A stretch of 64,000 nucleotides of DNA, from NCBI GenBank assembly GCA_024236495.1, contig JACKKJ010000003.1:1-64000 (forward strand), written 5' to 3'. This document shows positions 1-6,990 of this stretch, one piece after another. Both the position numbers and the translations under genes were made by a program. The first letter of the stretch is position 1; each line of letters starts with the position of its first letter. The notes under the pieces were generated by a model. It saw only the letters and a program-made list of their open reading frames with translations. It ran no database searches and was not told where the DNA came from. The DNA is from Paracoccaceae bacterium (GTDB taxonomy: Bacteria > Pseudomonadota > Alphaproteobacteria > Rhodobacterales > Rhodobacteraceae).

Positions 1-75
1 GCTCCAGTACCTCAACGCCCGATACTACGACCCGAGGCTCGCCATGTTCATCCAGCCCGACTGGTGGGAGGTGAC
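1..75 (+). repeat. Rhs core direct repeat, second copy at 1920-1994
   Basis: Bases 1-75 are repeated at 1920-1994 with a single mismatch (cccgagg versus ccccagg). Similarity then falls off within the next codons. The repeated segment is the Rhs core just upstream of the variable toxin. Such identity between tandem modules would let homologous recombination swap toxin tips. Confidence 0.9.
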
Positions 76-150
76 GCAGCCGGGCGTGGGGACGAATAGG
101 TACAGCTACAGCTTCGCGATCCGGTCAACGGGAAGGATCCGGGGGGCATG
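2..150 (+). pseudogene. Rhs core tip fragment (5' truncated by window, frameshifted)
   Basis: The reading frame starting at base 2 encodes the end of the Rhs hyperconserved core (LQYLNARYYDPRL, then FIQPDWWEV, then GTNRYSYSF), the part that encloses and releases the variable toxin tip. The frame breaks after SYSF at about 112, where one base is missing from the expected SF-N-DPVN codons. It breaks again in the G run near 141-146, where one G is missing before the GH codons. After both shifts the frame is open straight into the toxin domain at 180. The fragment therefore probably once formed one polypeptide with it. The rest of the Rhs protein lies outside the window. Confidence 0.75.
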
Positions 151-179
151 ACATTGACGAAGATCCCAGGGAAAAGTCA

Positions 180-893
180 GTGAATGCCGATCTGTACTCT
201 TCTGCCATAAAGGAACAGAGTACCAAGGTCCAAATAGCCAGTGGTCATTACGGAGGCCAGCTTGACATTGACGGAAATTGTCAAACATCTTGCGAAATCA
301 GAGCATTAGTTGGCTTATACGAAAAGACCGGCCCCTACACTAGAGAGGCTGTGTTTGTGAGTCTAGGGCGCTATGATCGTATTGTCGGCCCCAACACCGC
401 ACCAAGAGGAACGGGCTCGGAGACTGGCAACATTGCCAAGGGTTTCGGGCATTATCTGGGTGGCACAGGAACGCCGGGATGGGAAGACGTAAATGGCATT
501 GGCAACATCGATGTCGAAATTGCAACAAAGATTGCCAAGTCTACTTATGGTTTGCCAGGCTCATCTGGTACGATAAGGCGAGCCATCAATGCCGGAGTAG
601 ACTCTGTTGATATTTCGATACCGACCTCGTCAGGGTGGGCTGATATCACGGCTGGAGCAGTCAACTCAAGGGGTGCGATTCGCATTGTTGGATCGGGTGC
701 AAGTCTTTCGGTCAATGGTTCACTGAATGCGGACAGCGAGCCATTTGACTTAAACCCAAACTCAGCTCGGAGCCCGGGCCTGAACAGCGCGATTGGCCGT
801 GCCGACGAGATCACGAATTTTCTTGGGGTCGGCAAGCCATTTGAGCAAAACTACTACGGCACCGTAAACTTTAGATACACGCCTGGCTTGTAG
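180..893 (+). CDS. Colicin M-like toxin domain (displaced Rhs C-terminal tip)
   Basis: This 237-residue product can start at GTG 180, but the frame is open upstream toward the Rhs core, so the start may be artificial. From about residue 84 it resembles the catalytic half of colicin M, the enzyme that cleaves undecaprenyl-pyrophosphoryl peptidoglycan precursor. Matching elements are GHYLGG (90-95), a Gly-rich beta region (160-180) and EPFDLNPNSAR (187-197), followed by a GKPFE segment (218-222). Colicin M has the essential signature DxYDxxxxxHR. Here the first Asp is Glu187, Tyr is Phe189, Asp190 and Arg197 are kept, and His is Ala196. Activity is therefore uncertain. Base composition is visibly AT-richer than the flanking core genes. 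The gene just downstream fits an immunity protein. Family assignment is by eye. Confidence 0.55.
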   Translation: MNADLYSSAIKEQSTKVQIASGHYGGQLDIDGNCQTSCEIRALVGLYEKTGPYTREAVFVSLGRYDRIVGPNTAPRGTGSETGNIAKGFGHYLGGTGTPGWEDVNGIGNIDVEIATKIAKSTYGLPGSSGTIRRAINAGVDSVDISIPTSSGWADITAGAVNSRGAIRIVGSGASLSVNGSLNADSEPFDLNPNSARSPGLNSAIGRADEITNFLGVGKPFEQNYYGTVNFRYTPGL

Positions 894-904
894 GAGCAGT
901 AGTT

Positions 905-1339
905 ATGTTGAGGGGCATCGCTCTCGGGATTGCCTTGGTTTCCACTCTGGCTATCGCCGGTTTCGGAATTCTTGCTCTTGGTCTGCGAAGCCGCGTTCAA
1001 TCTGATCGCCCTGTGTTTTGTCGCACTGGGATTGAGGCTTTGGACGAGGAACTCGCACGCGCTTACATTGTTGCAACCCTGTACAGGTTCAGGGGGAAAG
1101 AAGACGATGGCTTTGCAGAGATTCCAACTGATGAACGAATTATTACGCGCGAAGTTAGGCAATTTCTTCCCAGCACATTGATCAGAGACCTGACCATACC
1201 GAAAGTTTCAGAGAGTCTGGAACCCATGTGGGTCTTCGAGGCACATTCGTCCTTTGGCACTCGAAGGATAACGTTGATATCGCTTCAAAACTGCGAGCAA
1301 TTATTGTCCTTTGATAGTTTTAGAAGAGCTAACCGTTAG
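905..1339 (+). CDS. Cmi-like membrane-anchored periplasmic immunity protein (putative)
   Basis: This 144-residue protein starts 11 bp after the colicin M-like gene, behind an AGGAG-type ribosome site. Residues 5-27 form one hydrophobic segment, followed by a soluble domain with two cysteines, Cys39 just after the membrane segment and Cys130 near the end. The colicin M immunity protein Cmi has the same design: a short N-terminal membrane anchor, a periplasmic domain and one long-range disulfide. No overall sequence identity can be claimed by eye. The call rests on architecture, size and the toxin-then-immunity order. An unrelated membrane-anchored immunity protein remains possible. Confidence 0.5.
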   Translation: MLRGIALGIALVSTLAIAGFGILALGLRSRVQSDRPVFCRTGIEALDEELARAYIVATLYRFRGKEDDGFAEIPTDERIITREVRQFLPSTLIRDLTIPKVSESLEPMWVFEAHSSFGTRRITLISLQNCEQLLSFDSFRRANR

Positions 1340-1442
1340 GGTCAGATTCCATTCCACGTCACAGGGCATTGTTGCGAAACTCTCGCTCAGGTGCGGCTTC
1401 CCATTTCCTGCGTTTACATCATACCACTTGGACGACTGCGGC

Positions 1443-1530
1443 GGCGTCGACGGGGCGCGGCTGAAGAAGATCGAGACCGACCCGATCACCGGGGCGCAGG
1501 ATGTGACGCTCTATATCGGCCCGCTGGAGA
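1443..1530 (+). repeat. Rhs internal direct repeat, second copy at 3411-3498
   Basis: Bases 1443-1530 and 3411-3498 align without gaps with about four mismatches. They encode the same Rhs strand (DGARLKKIETDP, then QDVTLY, GPLE). Downstream of the second copy the Rhs reading stops and recombinase DNA begins. The pair marks module boundaries in the island. Confidence 0.85.
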
Positions 1531-1563
1531 TCCGCCACTGGGGCCAGGGGTGAGGCGCGCCCG

Positions 1564-1588
1564 GGCGATCTTCCGGTGGAAGATCGCC
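1564..1588. repeat. Perfect 11-bp inverted repeat inside Rhs remnant
   Basis: GGCGATCTTCC and its exact complement GGAAGATCGCC are separated by only 3 bases (GGT). The hairpin sits exactly where a foreign segment of about 65 bp interrupts the Rhs core between GPLEIR and EEFLWYPL. It could be a small REP-like palindrome or an insertion scar. No transposase is adjacent. Confidence 0.7.
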
Positions 1589-1842
1589 AGTGCCGAACGC
1601 ACGATCCGCGCGGATCGGGCCGGGGGCCGAGGAGTTCCTCTGGTATCCCCTGCCCAACATCCGCGTGACGCGCACCAAGGACGCCTCCGGCACCGTCATC
1701 AAGACAGTGGGCACGCTTCACCTCGACGGTCTCGGCTCCGTCCGCGCGGTCACCGACGAGACCGGCCTCGCGCGTGAGCGCACGACCTTCCGCCCCTATG
1801 GCGAGGAGATGGCGGCGCTGACCCCGCTGACGCTGCCGGAGA

Positions 1843-2682
1843 GTGCGCCGGCGCGGCGCCACCGGTCCGAGCCCGCCGGCGCACGGCTACATCGGCGAAC
1901 GCTACGACGACGCTTCGGGGCTCCAGTACCTCAACGCCCGATACTACGACCCCAGGCTCGCCATGTTCATCCAGCCCGACTGGTGGGAGGTGACAAAAGA
2001 AGGCGTCGGAACGAATAGGTATTCGTACTCCTTCAACGACCCCGTGAACTGGAAGGATCCAACCGGGCACGTAATCGATACGATTTGGGATATTGGCTCA
2101 ATCGCATACGATCTGGGCAAACTCGGCTATGCTGGATGGACAAACGATGATGAGCTTTGGGATGAGGCGGTTGTCGATCTGGCAGTCGACAGTGCCTCGG
2201 CGCTTGTCCCGGGGCTTCCAACTGGCTCATCGAAACTTGCACGGGCCACGACACAGGTAGTACAGAAATCTGCCAGGGGAGTGGTGGGCCACCAGACCCA
2301 TCACATCATTTCACAAAAGCTCGGCAAGCAATTCAAGGATCTGTTCAAGAGAACGGGGTACGACATCAACGGGCAGAAGAATCTCATCGATTTGCCAACC
2401 GACCGGAAGTACCATCCGACGCGCACGGTTCACTGCGGAAAGCACTGTGGCAGTTATGACCGCCGTGTTGAAAGCCGTCTGACGGAAATTGAAAAGCGGC
2501 TTGATAACGGTGAGATCACGCCAGCGCAGGCAAGGAAGGAAATCGACGATCTAGCAGATGAGTATTACGGCAAGCTGGAAAGAGGCGAAATCAACCTCAA
2601 CAAGCGTAGCGAAGCCCAGCCCCCGGAACCGCGCGAACCTGACAAGGATGACCATGACAAGACCGATCTGCCAGGACCATAG
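1843..2682 (+). CDS. Rhs tip with C-terminal AHH-type HNH nuclease toxin (displaced module)
   Basis: Residues 14-76 are the Rhs core (HGYIGERYD, NARYYDPRL, NDPVNWKDPTGH). Residues 77-145 are a linker. From about residue 148 comes a nuclease-like domain: QTHHIIS (151-157), the GYDINGQKNLIDLP segment (172-185), then RKYHPTRTVH (188-197) and a Cys/His pair at HCGKHCG (197-203). This order matches the AHH family of the HNH/endonuclease VII fold found in polymorphic toxins, in which the paired His residues bind metal and activate water. The tail from 205 is charged and helical. The first ATG has no convincing ribosome site, and the real N-terminus was probably fused to an Rhs protein. Use as a donor cassette for an active Rhs gene elsewhere is an inference. 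Confidence 0.65.
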   Translation: MRRRGATGPSPPAHGYIGERYDDASGLQYLNARYYDPRLAMFIQPDWWEVTKEGVGTNRYSYSFNDPVNWKDPTGHVIDTIWDIGSIAYDLGKLGYAGWTNDDELWDEAVVDLAVDSASALVPGLPTGSSKLARATTQVVQKSARGVVGHQTHHIISQKLGKQFKDLFKRTGYDINGQKNLIDLPTDRKYHPTRTVHCGKHCGSYDRRVESRLTEIEKRLDNGEITPAQARKEIDDLADEYYGKLERGEINLNKRSEAQPPEPREPDKDDHDKTDLPGP

Positions 2683-2700
2683 GCAAGGAGAGAGCGGCCA

Positions 2701-3329
2701 ATGATCTGGTTCTGGTGGTGGGAATATGACCTGCCCGGTCAGCCCGACCTCATATTCGACCCGGAGAGGTCGGGGTTTAAATTCTACAACCTAAGCGAGC
2801 CAGGTGAAGAAACCAGAATAGCCGGCCCGATCCAGTTCGAGGTCGGGCGTCGGACGGTTGCCAGCCTTGCCCGGTTTTCGATCCTGCCGGCGACGCAATT
2901 TCCGCTGGTCAGGGGGGCTGCCTTGCAGGAGTTTCAGGCCTTGCCGGAAGACGAGGTCGCCTTCCATGCGACCAACATCACCTGTCGCGACGGAGAGGTT
3001 GACGACTTTGTGCTGGTGCGGCCAAAAATTCAGTGCCAGTGCGCGGATATCGAGAAATCGGACATCAAATGGGTCAGGGAAGGTGAATTCTACGTCATGT
3101 GGAAACGCCTTGCCGCGCTTCCTGACAGCTGCATGGGCGGGCGGAGCATTGCCAGGGATTCCTGAACCCGATGATCGTTGTCTCCGATCAGTTCAAGGCG
3201 AGGATTGAGAAACTGGCCGTCAAGGCGGTGGCGTTTACCGCCGTCGAAGGCAGCCGCAGGGATTCGCCGATTGGGTTCCGTGACCGGCCGATGGCCTGCC
3301 GATCGCCATCCAACATCTTAGGTCCTTGA
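2701..3329 (+). pseudogene. Imm11/DUF1629-like immunity gene, frameshifted
   Basis: The gene starts 18 bp after the AHH toxin, behind AAGGAGAG. The first frame gives 154 residues to a stop at 3163-3165, with a core resembling Imm11/DUF1629 immunity proteins (LQEFQALPEDEVAFH, then DDFVLVRPKI and DIEKSDIKW). In the +2 frame the protein appears to continue through GFLNPMIVVSDQFK to a stop at 3327-3329. VVSDQFK resembles the usual C-terminal part of that family. A frameshift between about 3130 and 3160 therefore probably splits the gene. The family call is moderate. The position directly after a toxin supports the role. Confidence 0.5.
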
Positions 3330-3341
3330 CGTTGCCGGTCC

Positions 3342-3533
3342 TTGAGGGTGTTGATCGGCGTTCTGCCCCTGACCGTCACCTATGCGGGCAAGACCACCGC
3401 TTACGGCTGCGGCGCCGACGGGGCGCGGCTGAAGAAGATCGAGACCGACCCGGTCACCGGGACGCAGGATGTGACGCTCTATGTCGGCCCGCTGGAGACC
3501 CCAAAGCGTCGGACGAAGACCGGGAAGGGCTGA
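3342..3533 (+). pseudogene. Rhs core fragment ending at recombinase junction
   Basis: The frame encodes PLTVTYAGKTTAYGCGADGA and continues through LKKIETDP, QDVTLYVGPLE, which is Rhs core sequence nearly identical to 1443-1530. After GPLE the Rhs similarity stops abruptly. The next residues (TPKRRTKTGKG) belong to the sequence upstream of the serine recombinase. This is a recombination junction rather than a gene. Confidence 0.7.
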
Positions 3534-3536
3534 TCG

Positions 3537-4256
3537 ATGCCGAAGATCCGCTGCGCCATCTACACCCGCAAGAGCTCGGAAGAGGGCCTGGAGCAGGAGT
3601 TCAACTCGCTCCACGCCCAGCGGGAGGCCTGCGCCGCTTACGTCGCGAGCCAGAAGGCCGAGGGCTGGGTTCTCATGCCGACAGAGTATGATGACGGCGG
3701 CATCTCCGGGGGCACACTGGAGCGACCGGCACTGCAGCGCCTGCTTGGCGACATCGATGCGGGTCTCGTCGACCAGATCGTGGTCTACAAGATCGACCGC
3801 CTGACCCGGTCGCTGGCGGACTTCGCGAAGATCGTCGACCGGCTCGACGCGGCGGGGGCCTCCTTCGTCTCGGTCACCCAAAGCTTCAATACCGCGACCA
3901 GCATGGGACGGCTGACGCTCAACATGCTCCTCTCCTTCGCACAGTTCGAACGCGAGGTGACGGCCGAACGCATCCGCGACAAGATCGCGGCCTCCAAGCG
4001 CAAGGGGCTCTGGATGGGGGGACAGGTGCCCCTCGGCTACGAGGCCGACGGACGGACGCTGAGGATCAACGCGGAAGAGGCCAGAACGGTCCGGACGCTC
4101 TACGCGCTTTACGATAGGCTCGGGACGGTGCGCGCGGTCAAGGCGGAGGCCGACCGGCTTGATCTCGTCACCAAGGTCAGGAGCAAGCCGGACGGATCAC
4201 GCACCGGTGGGCTTCAGCGAAGACAGCGTCGCGAAGGCACTGAGGGATTTGTTTGA
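3537..4256 (+). pseudogene. Large serine recombinase, N-terminal part (3' truncated)
   Basis: The product has the resolvase catalytic domain: YTRKSS with the nucleophile probably Ser13, the segment KIDRLTRSLADF, and AQFEREVTAERIRDKI leading into the Recombinase domain (VPLGYEADGRTL). Similarity stops after SKPDGSRTGG at about residue 223, where a normal protein continues for a further 300 or so residues. The last 16 residues come from foreign sequence in a shifted frame. Without its zinc-ribbon and coiled-coil domains it should not integrate DNA. A matching C-terminal piece lies at 4883-5308. A strong GGGAAGGG lies just upstream of ATG 3537. Confidence 0.85.
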
Positions 4257-4296
4257 TCGTGAAGGGCTTGAAGTGGACGTGAAAGTTGTGAAGTGA
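4207..4296 (+). pseudogene. C-terminal tail of an Rhs-type toxin (fragment)
   Basis: Frame 1 encodes VGFSEDSVAKALRDLFDREG and ends LEVDVKVVK with a stop at 4294-4296, only 6 bp before the next gene. It is out of frame with the recombinase, whose similarity ends at the same place. Position and size fit the last 29 residues of a toxin whose body has been lost. The toxin family cannot be recognised from so short a tail. Confidence 0.45.
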
Positions 4297-4302
4297 GGAG
4301 CC

Positions 4303-4722
4303 ATGGGAATAGATTGCCGAGTAGAGTTTGACTGGCTGCCGAAGCGAGAAGCGGTACTGGCGCTATGGGTGCAGGTGCTCTTGGCGTTCGTGCGAAATGG
4401 CGTTCTACCATCTGTCATGTATCGGACGGCGAACTCAAAGAAAGCGGCTTTGCAACAGCCGATTAGCCTTAGAGATGAAAAACAGGTACGCAGCTTCGTC
4501 ACCGAAGCGTTAAACGACAAGGCGTGGCTAGATGGGATCGTTGTGGAAGGTCTATGGCACGAGGAGGAGAATGGTGGTGTGATCCGGTTCAGCTTATTTG
4601 ATTTTCGACGAGTGAACCAATTAACATTGAAGACTGAGCGTGCTTCCGATGCTGAGCTTCGGGCCGCTCTCGTTGAGGTTCAAACGCAGACGCCAATCGA
4701 CCTTAATGTAGTCAATTTTTAG
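4303..4722 (+). CDS. Orphan immunity-like protein (unknown family)
   Basis: An intact 139-residue cytoplasmic protein starts 6 bp after the toxin tail, with GGAG just upstream. It has no signal peptide or membrane segment. I do not recognise the family. Its composition is AT-richer than the core genes, and it sits exactly where the immunity gene sits in the other two modules. Retention of an intact gene after loss of the toxin body would fit selection for protection against sister cells that carry the full toxin. Confidence 0.5.
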   Translation: MGIDCRVEFDWLPKREAVLALWVQVLLAFVRNGVLPSVMYRTANSKKAALQQPISLRDEKQVRSFVTEALNDKAWLDGIVVEGLWHEEENGGVIRFSLFDFRRVNQLTLKTERASDAELRAALVEVQTQTPIDLNVVNF

Positions 4723-4734
4723 GTATCAGACGCT

Positions 4735-4842
4735 CCTAGCACGGCCGGGGACCAGGCCTTCAGCTACGACGCCGCGGGCCGCCAGCGCACAAGCAGCCGG
4801 GTCGGCAGCTACGCCTATGCGAACCCCACGGTGGCCTACGAC
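4735..4842 (+). pseudogene. Rhs YD-repeat fragment
   Basis: Frame 1 encodes GDQAFSYDAAGRQRTSS, GSYAYANP and VAYD, which are YD-repeats from the body of an Rhs protein. The piece has no start and ends within about 40 codons. It lies between the orphan immunity gene and the recombinase C-terminal fragment, so Rhs material is found on both sides of the recombinase break. Confidence 0.7.
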
Positions 4843-4882
4843 CGCGGAGAAAGAATAGCACCGGTTCCTGCAGAATAAGTAG

Positions 4883-5308
4883 AACTGCTGTGGCCTTAAC
4901 CTATCTCACCCCCTGGCCAGGGCGCTCGCCATCGACCCCGGCGCGATCGATCCCTCGGCGCTCTGCATCACCGCGCCGTTCCGGAGCCGCAAGCGCGGGG
5001 TGGAGACGAAGCTGATCCTGAACGGCACCGCGCGCCCCGTGGACCCGGTGCTTCTGGCCAATATCGCCCGCGCCCATTCCTGGTTCGCGATGATCCGCGA
5101 GGGCAAGAGCTACGAGGAGATCGCGCGCGCCACCGGGACCTCCCGGCACCGGGTCCAGCAGATGCTGCACTTCGCTTTCCTGGCCCCCGACATCGTGCGG
5201 TCCATCACCGAGGGTCGGCAGCCCGCCCTGCTCACCACCAAATGGCTGACGCGCCATCCGCTGCCGTCCGACTGGCAGGCGCAGCGTCGGATCCTCGCGA
5301 CTCTCTGA
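4883..5308 (+). pseudogene. Large serine recombinase, C-terminal fragment
   Basis: The open frame (first ATG at 5000) encodes the standard end of phage-type serine recombinases: APFRSRKRGVETKLIL, PVDPVLLANIARAHSWF, a helix-turn-helix-like EEIARATGTSRHRVQQ, then LAPDIVRSI and LTTKWLTRHPLPSDW. It would complement the N-terminal fragment at 3537-4256, although roughly 200 central residues are missing from both. The two pieces may come from one element broken by arrival of the Rhs module, or from two elements. Confidence 0.75.
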
Positions 5309-5512
5309 CCGCATCCCCCCAAACCGCATCGCGAGTGCCATCGGCGCCCCTGCAACCGTGCAGTCCGGAAATCCCGTGGCGAGACAGGCGCCCGAAACCG
5401 ACCCCGTTCCGCGCACCACTGCGGTCTCCGTGCTCACGGTATGCCACCAAGCCGCGGATATTGCGCGCCTATTCAGGGCGGGACAAAAGAGACGGGAATT
5501 ATGGAGACTGGA

Positions 5513-5587
<75 letters not shown>

Positions 5588-5688
5588 TCCGGTGCCGGGG
5601 TTCTTATCCAAGCCCATTCGTCGCCGCAAGCCCAAAAACGCATCCGGTTGACGTTGAGCGGGCGGCAAAACCCGGCTATGGCCAGCGG

Positions 5689-6867
5689 ATGCGATCCTGT
5701 GATGTCCTTGTCCTCGGGGCCGGCGCGGCCGGTATGTTCGCCGCCGCGGAGGCCGCCCGGCGTGGGCGCCGTGTCGTGGTCGTCGACCATGCCGCGCGGC
5801 CGGGGGAAAAGATACGCATTTCGGGCGGCGGGCGGTGCAACTTCACCAATCTGGCGACCGCACCCGACCGGTTTCTTTCGGAAAATCCGCGCTTTGCAAT
5901 CTCTGCGCTGGCGCGGTTCGGCGCGCTGGATTTCCTGGCCCGGATCGATGCGGCGGGGATCGCCTGGCACGAAAAGGCGGCGGGGCAGTTGTTCTGCGAC
6001 GGCTCCGCCCGCCAGGTGGTCGACATGCTGGTCGGCGATCTGCGGGGCGGCGGGGCGGAGCTTTGGCTGTCCACCTCCCTCCACTCGGTCGAGCGGGCAG
6101 GCGGGGGGTTCGTGACGCAGACCGGGGCGGGGGCGGTCGCCTCGGCCGCGGTGATCGTGGCGACCGGCGGCAAGTCGATCCCGAAGATGGGGGCGACGGG
6201 TTTCGGGTACCGGGTTGCAGAAGGCTTCGGGCTCGGGGTGACGGAAACGCGGCCGGGGCTGGTGCCCCTGACTTTCGCCGAACAGGAGCTTGCGGCGATC
6301 CGGCCGATGGCCGGGGTGGCGCTGCCCGCCCGCGTCTCATGCGCGAAGACCAGTTTCGAGGAACCGCTGCTTTTCACCCACCGGGGGCTTTCCGGCCCTG
6401 CCGTCCTCCAGATCTCCTCCTACTGGCGCGAGGGCGGGGAGATCGTGGCAGACCTCCTGCCGGGGAGGGATCTCGCGGCCGAGATGGCGGCGCTGCGCCC
6501 CGAGGCCGGGCGCCAGGCGGTGCATAATGCGCTGTCGCGCTTTCTGCCCGACAAGGTGGCCGCCTGGGCGGTGGCGCGTGCGGGGCTTGCCGGTCCGCTG
6601 GCCGCGCAGTCCAACGCCGCGCTTGGCCGGCTGGCGCAGGCGGTGCATCGCTGGCGCATCCGCCCCGTCGGGTCCGAGGGCTACCGCACCGCCGAGGTGA
6701 CGCTGGGCGGGGTCGATACCGCCGGTCTCGACGCCCGCACGATGGAGGCGAAGTCGGTCCCCGGGCTTTATTTCGTGGGCGAGGTCGTGGATGTCACCGG
6801 CTGGCTTGGCGGCTACAACTTCCAGTGGGCCTGGTCCTCGGGCTGGGCCGCGGGGCAGGCCGCCTAG
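5689..6867 (+). CDS. NAD(P)/FAD-dependent oxidoreductase, BaiN/YhiN (HI0933) family
   Basis: The protein has 392 residues. The FAD-binding Rossmann motif GAGAAG lies at 10-15, SGGGRCN at 45-51 is the family signature, and the C-terminus carries YFVGEVVDVTGWLGGYNFQ, which closes the flavin site. Family members reduce unsaturated or ketone substrates, but most have no assigned substrate. The start at ATG 5689 places GAGAAG at the usual distance. Longer upstream frames would run through the antisense of the tRNA and are not real. It is a single gene convergent with kdsA. Confidence 0.88.
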   Translation: MRSCDVLVLGAGAAGMFAAAEAARRGRRVVVVDHAARPGEKIRISGGGRCNFTNLATAPDRFLSENPRFAISALARFGALDFLARIDAAGIAWHEKAAGQLFCDGSARQVVDMLVGDLRGGGAELWLSTSLHSVERAGGGFVTQTGAGAVASAAVIVATGGKSIPKMGATGFGYRVAEGFGLGVTETRPGLVPLTFAEQELAAIRPMAGVALPARVSCAKTSFEEPLLFTHRGLSGPAVLQISSYWREGGEIVADLLPGRDLAAEMAALRPEAGRQAVHNALSRFLPDKVAAWAVARAGLAGPLAAQSNAALGRLAQAVHRWRIRPVGSEGYRTAEVTLGGVDTAGLDARTMEAKSVPGLYFVGEVVDVTGWLGGYNFQWAWSSGWAAGQAA

Positions 6868-6878
6868 GCCAAAGCGCC

Positions 6879-6909
6879 CTTCGCTTCAGCGAAAACACTC
6901 CCGCCGGGG
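6879..6909 (-). repeat. Intergenic GC-box/TATTTT-type element, copy 1 (downstream of kdsA)
   Basis: On the minus strand this reads CCCCGGCGGGAGTGTTTTCG, then CTGAAGCGAAG. It matches copies at 43471-43500 and 63844-63874 in the core CCNNCGNGA(G)TNTTT followed by an A/G-rich tail. It lies past the kdsA stop in sense orientation and contains a T run, so it may act as part of a terminator between the convergent genes. Confidence 0.55.
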
Positions 6910-6990
6910 CACCTGAGCCGCCGCCGACGCCGGCGGGCGGCGAGGCAGGTGGATCGCGCGCGTCAGCGCGCCCCGCCGGATCGCGAGGCG

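Larger units (their letters stand above)
1434..1850 (+). pseudogene. Rhs core fragments upstream of the AHH module
   Basis: Two in-frame Rhs pieces can be read. The first (to 1553) encodes DGARLKKIETDPITGAQD and the IGPLE strand, then stops. The second (about 1620-1830) encodes EEFLWYPLPNIRVTR, TLHLDGLGSVRAVTDETG and FRPYGEE, typical of the Rhs core. Between them about 65 bp containing a perfect inverted repeat interrupts the protein. A further frameshift near 1840 separates this segment from the frame that carries HGYIGERYD and the toxin. There is no start codon context, so this is a remnant moved as DNA rather than a functional gene. Confidence 0.75.
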
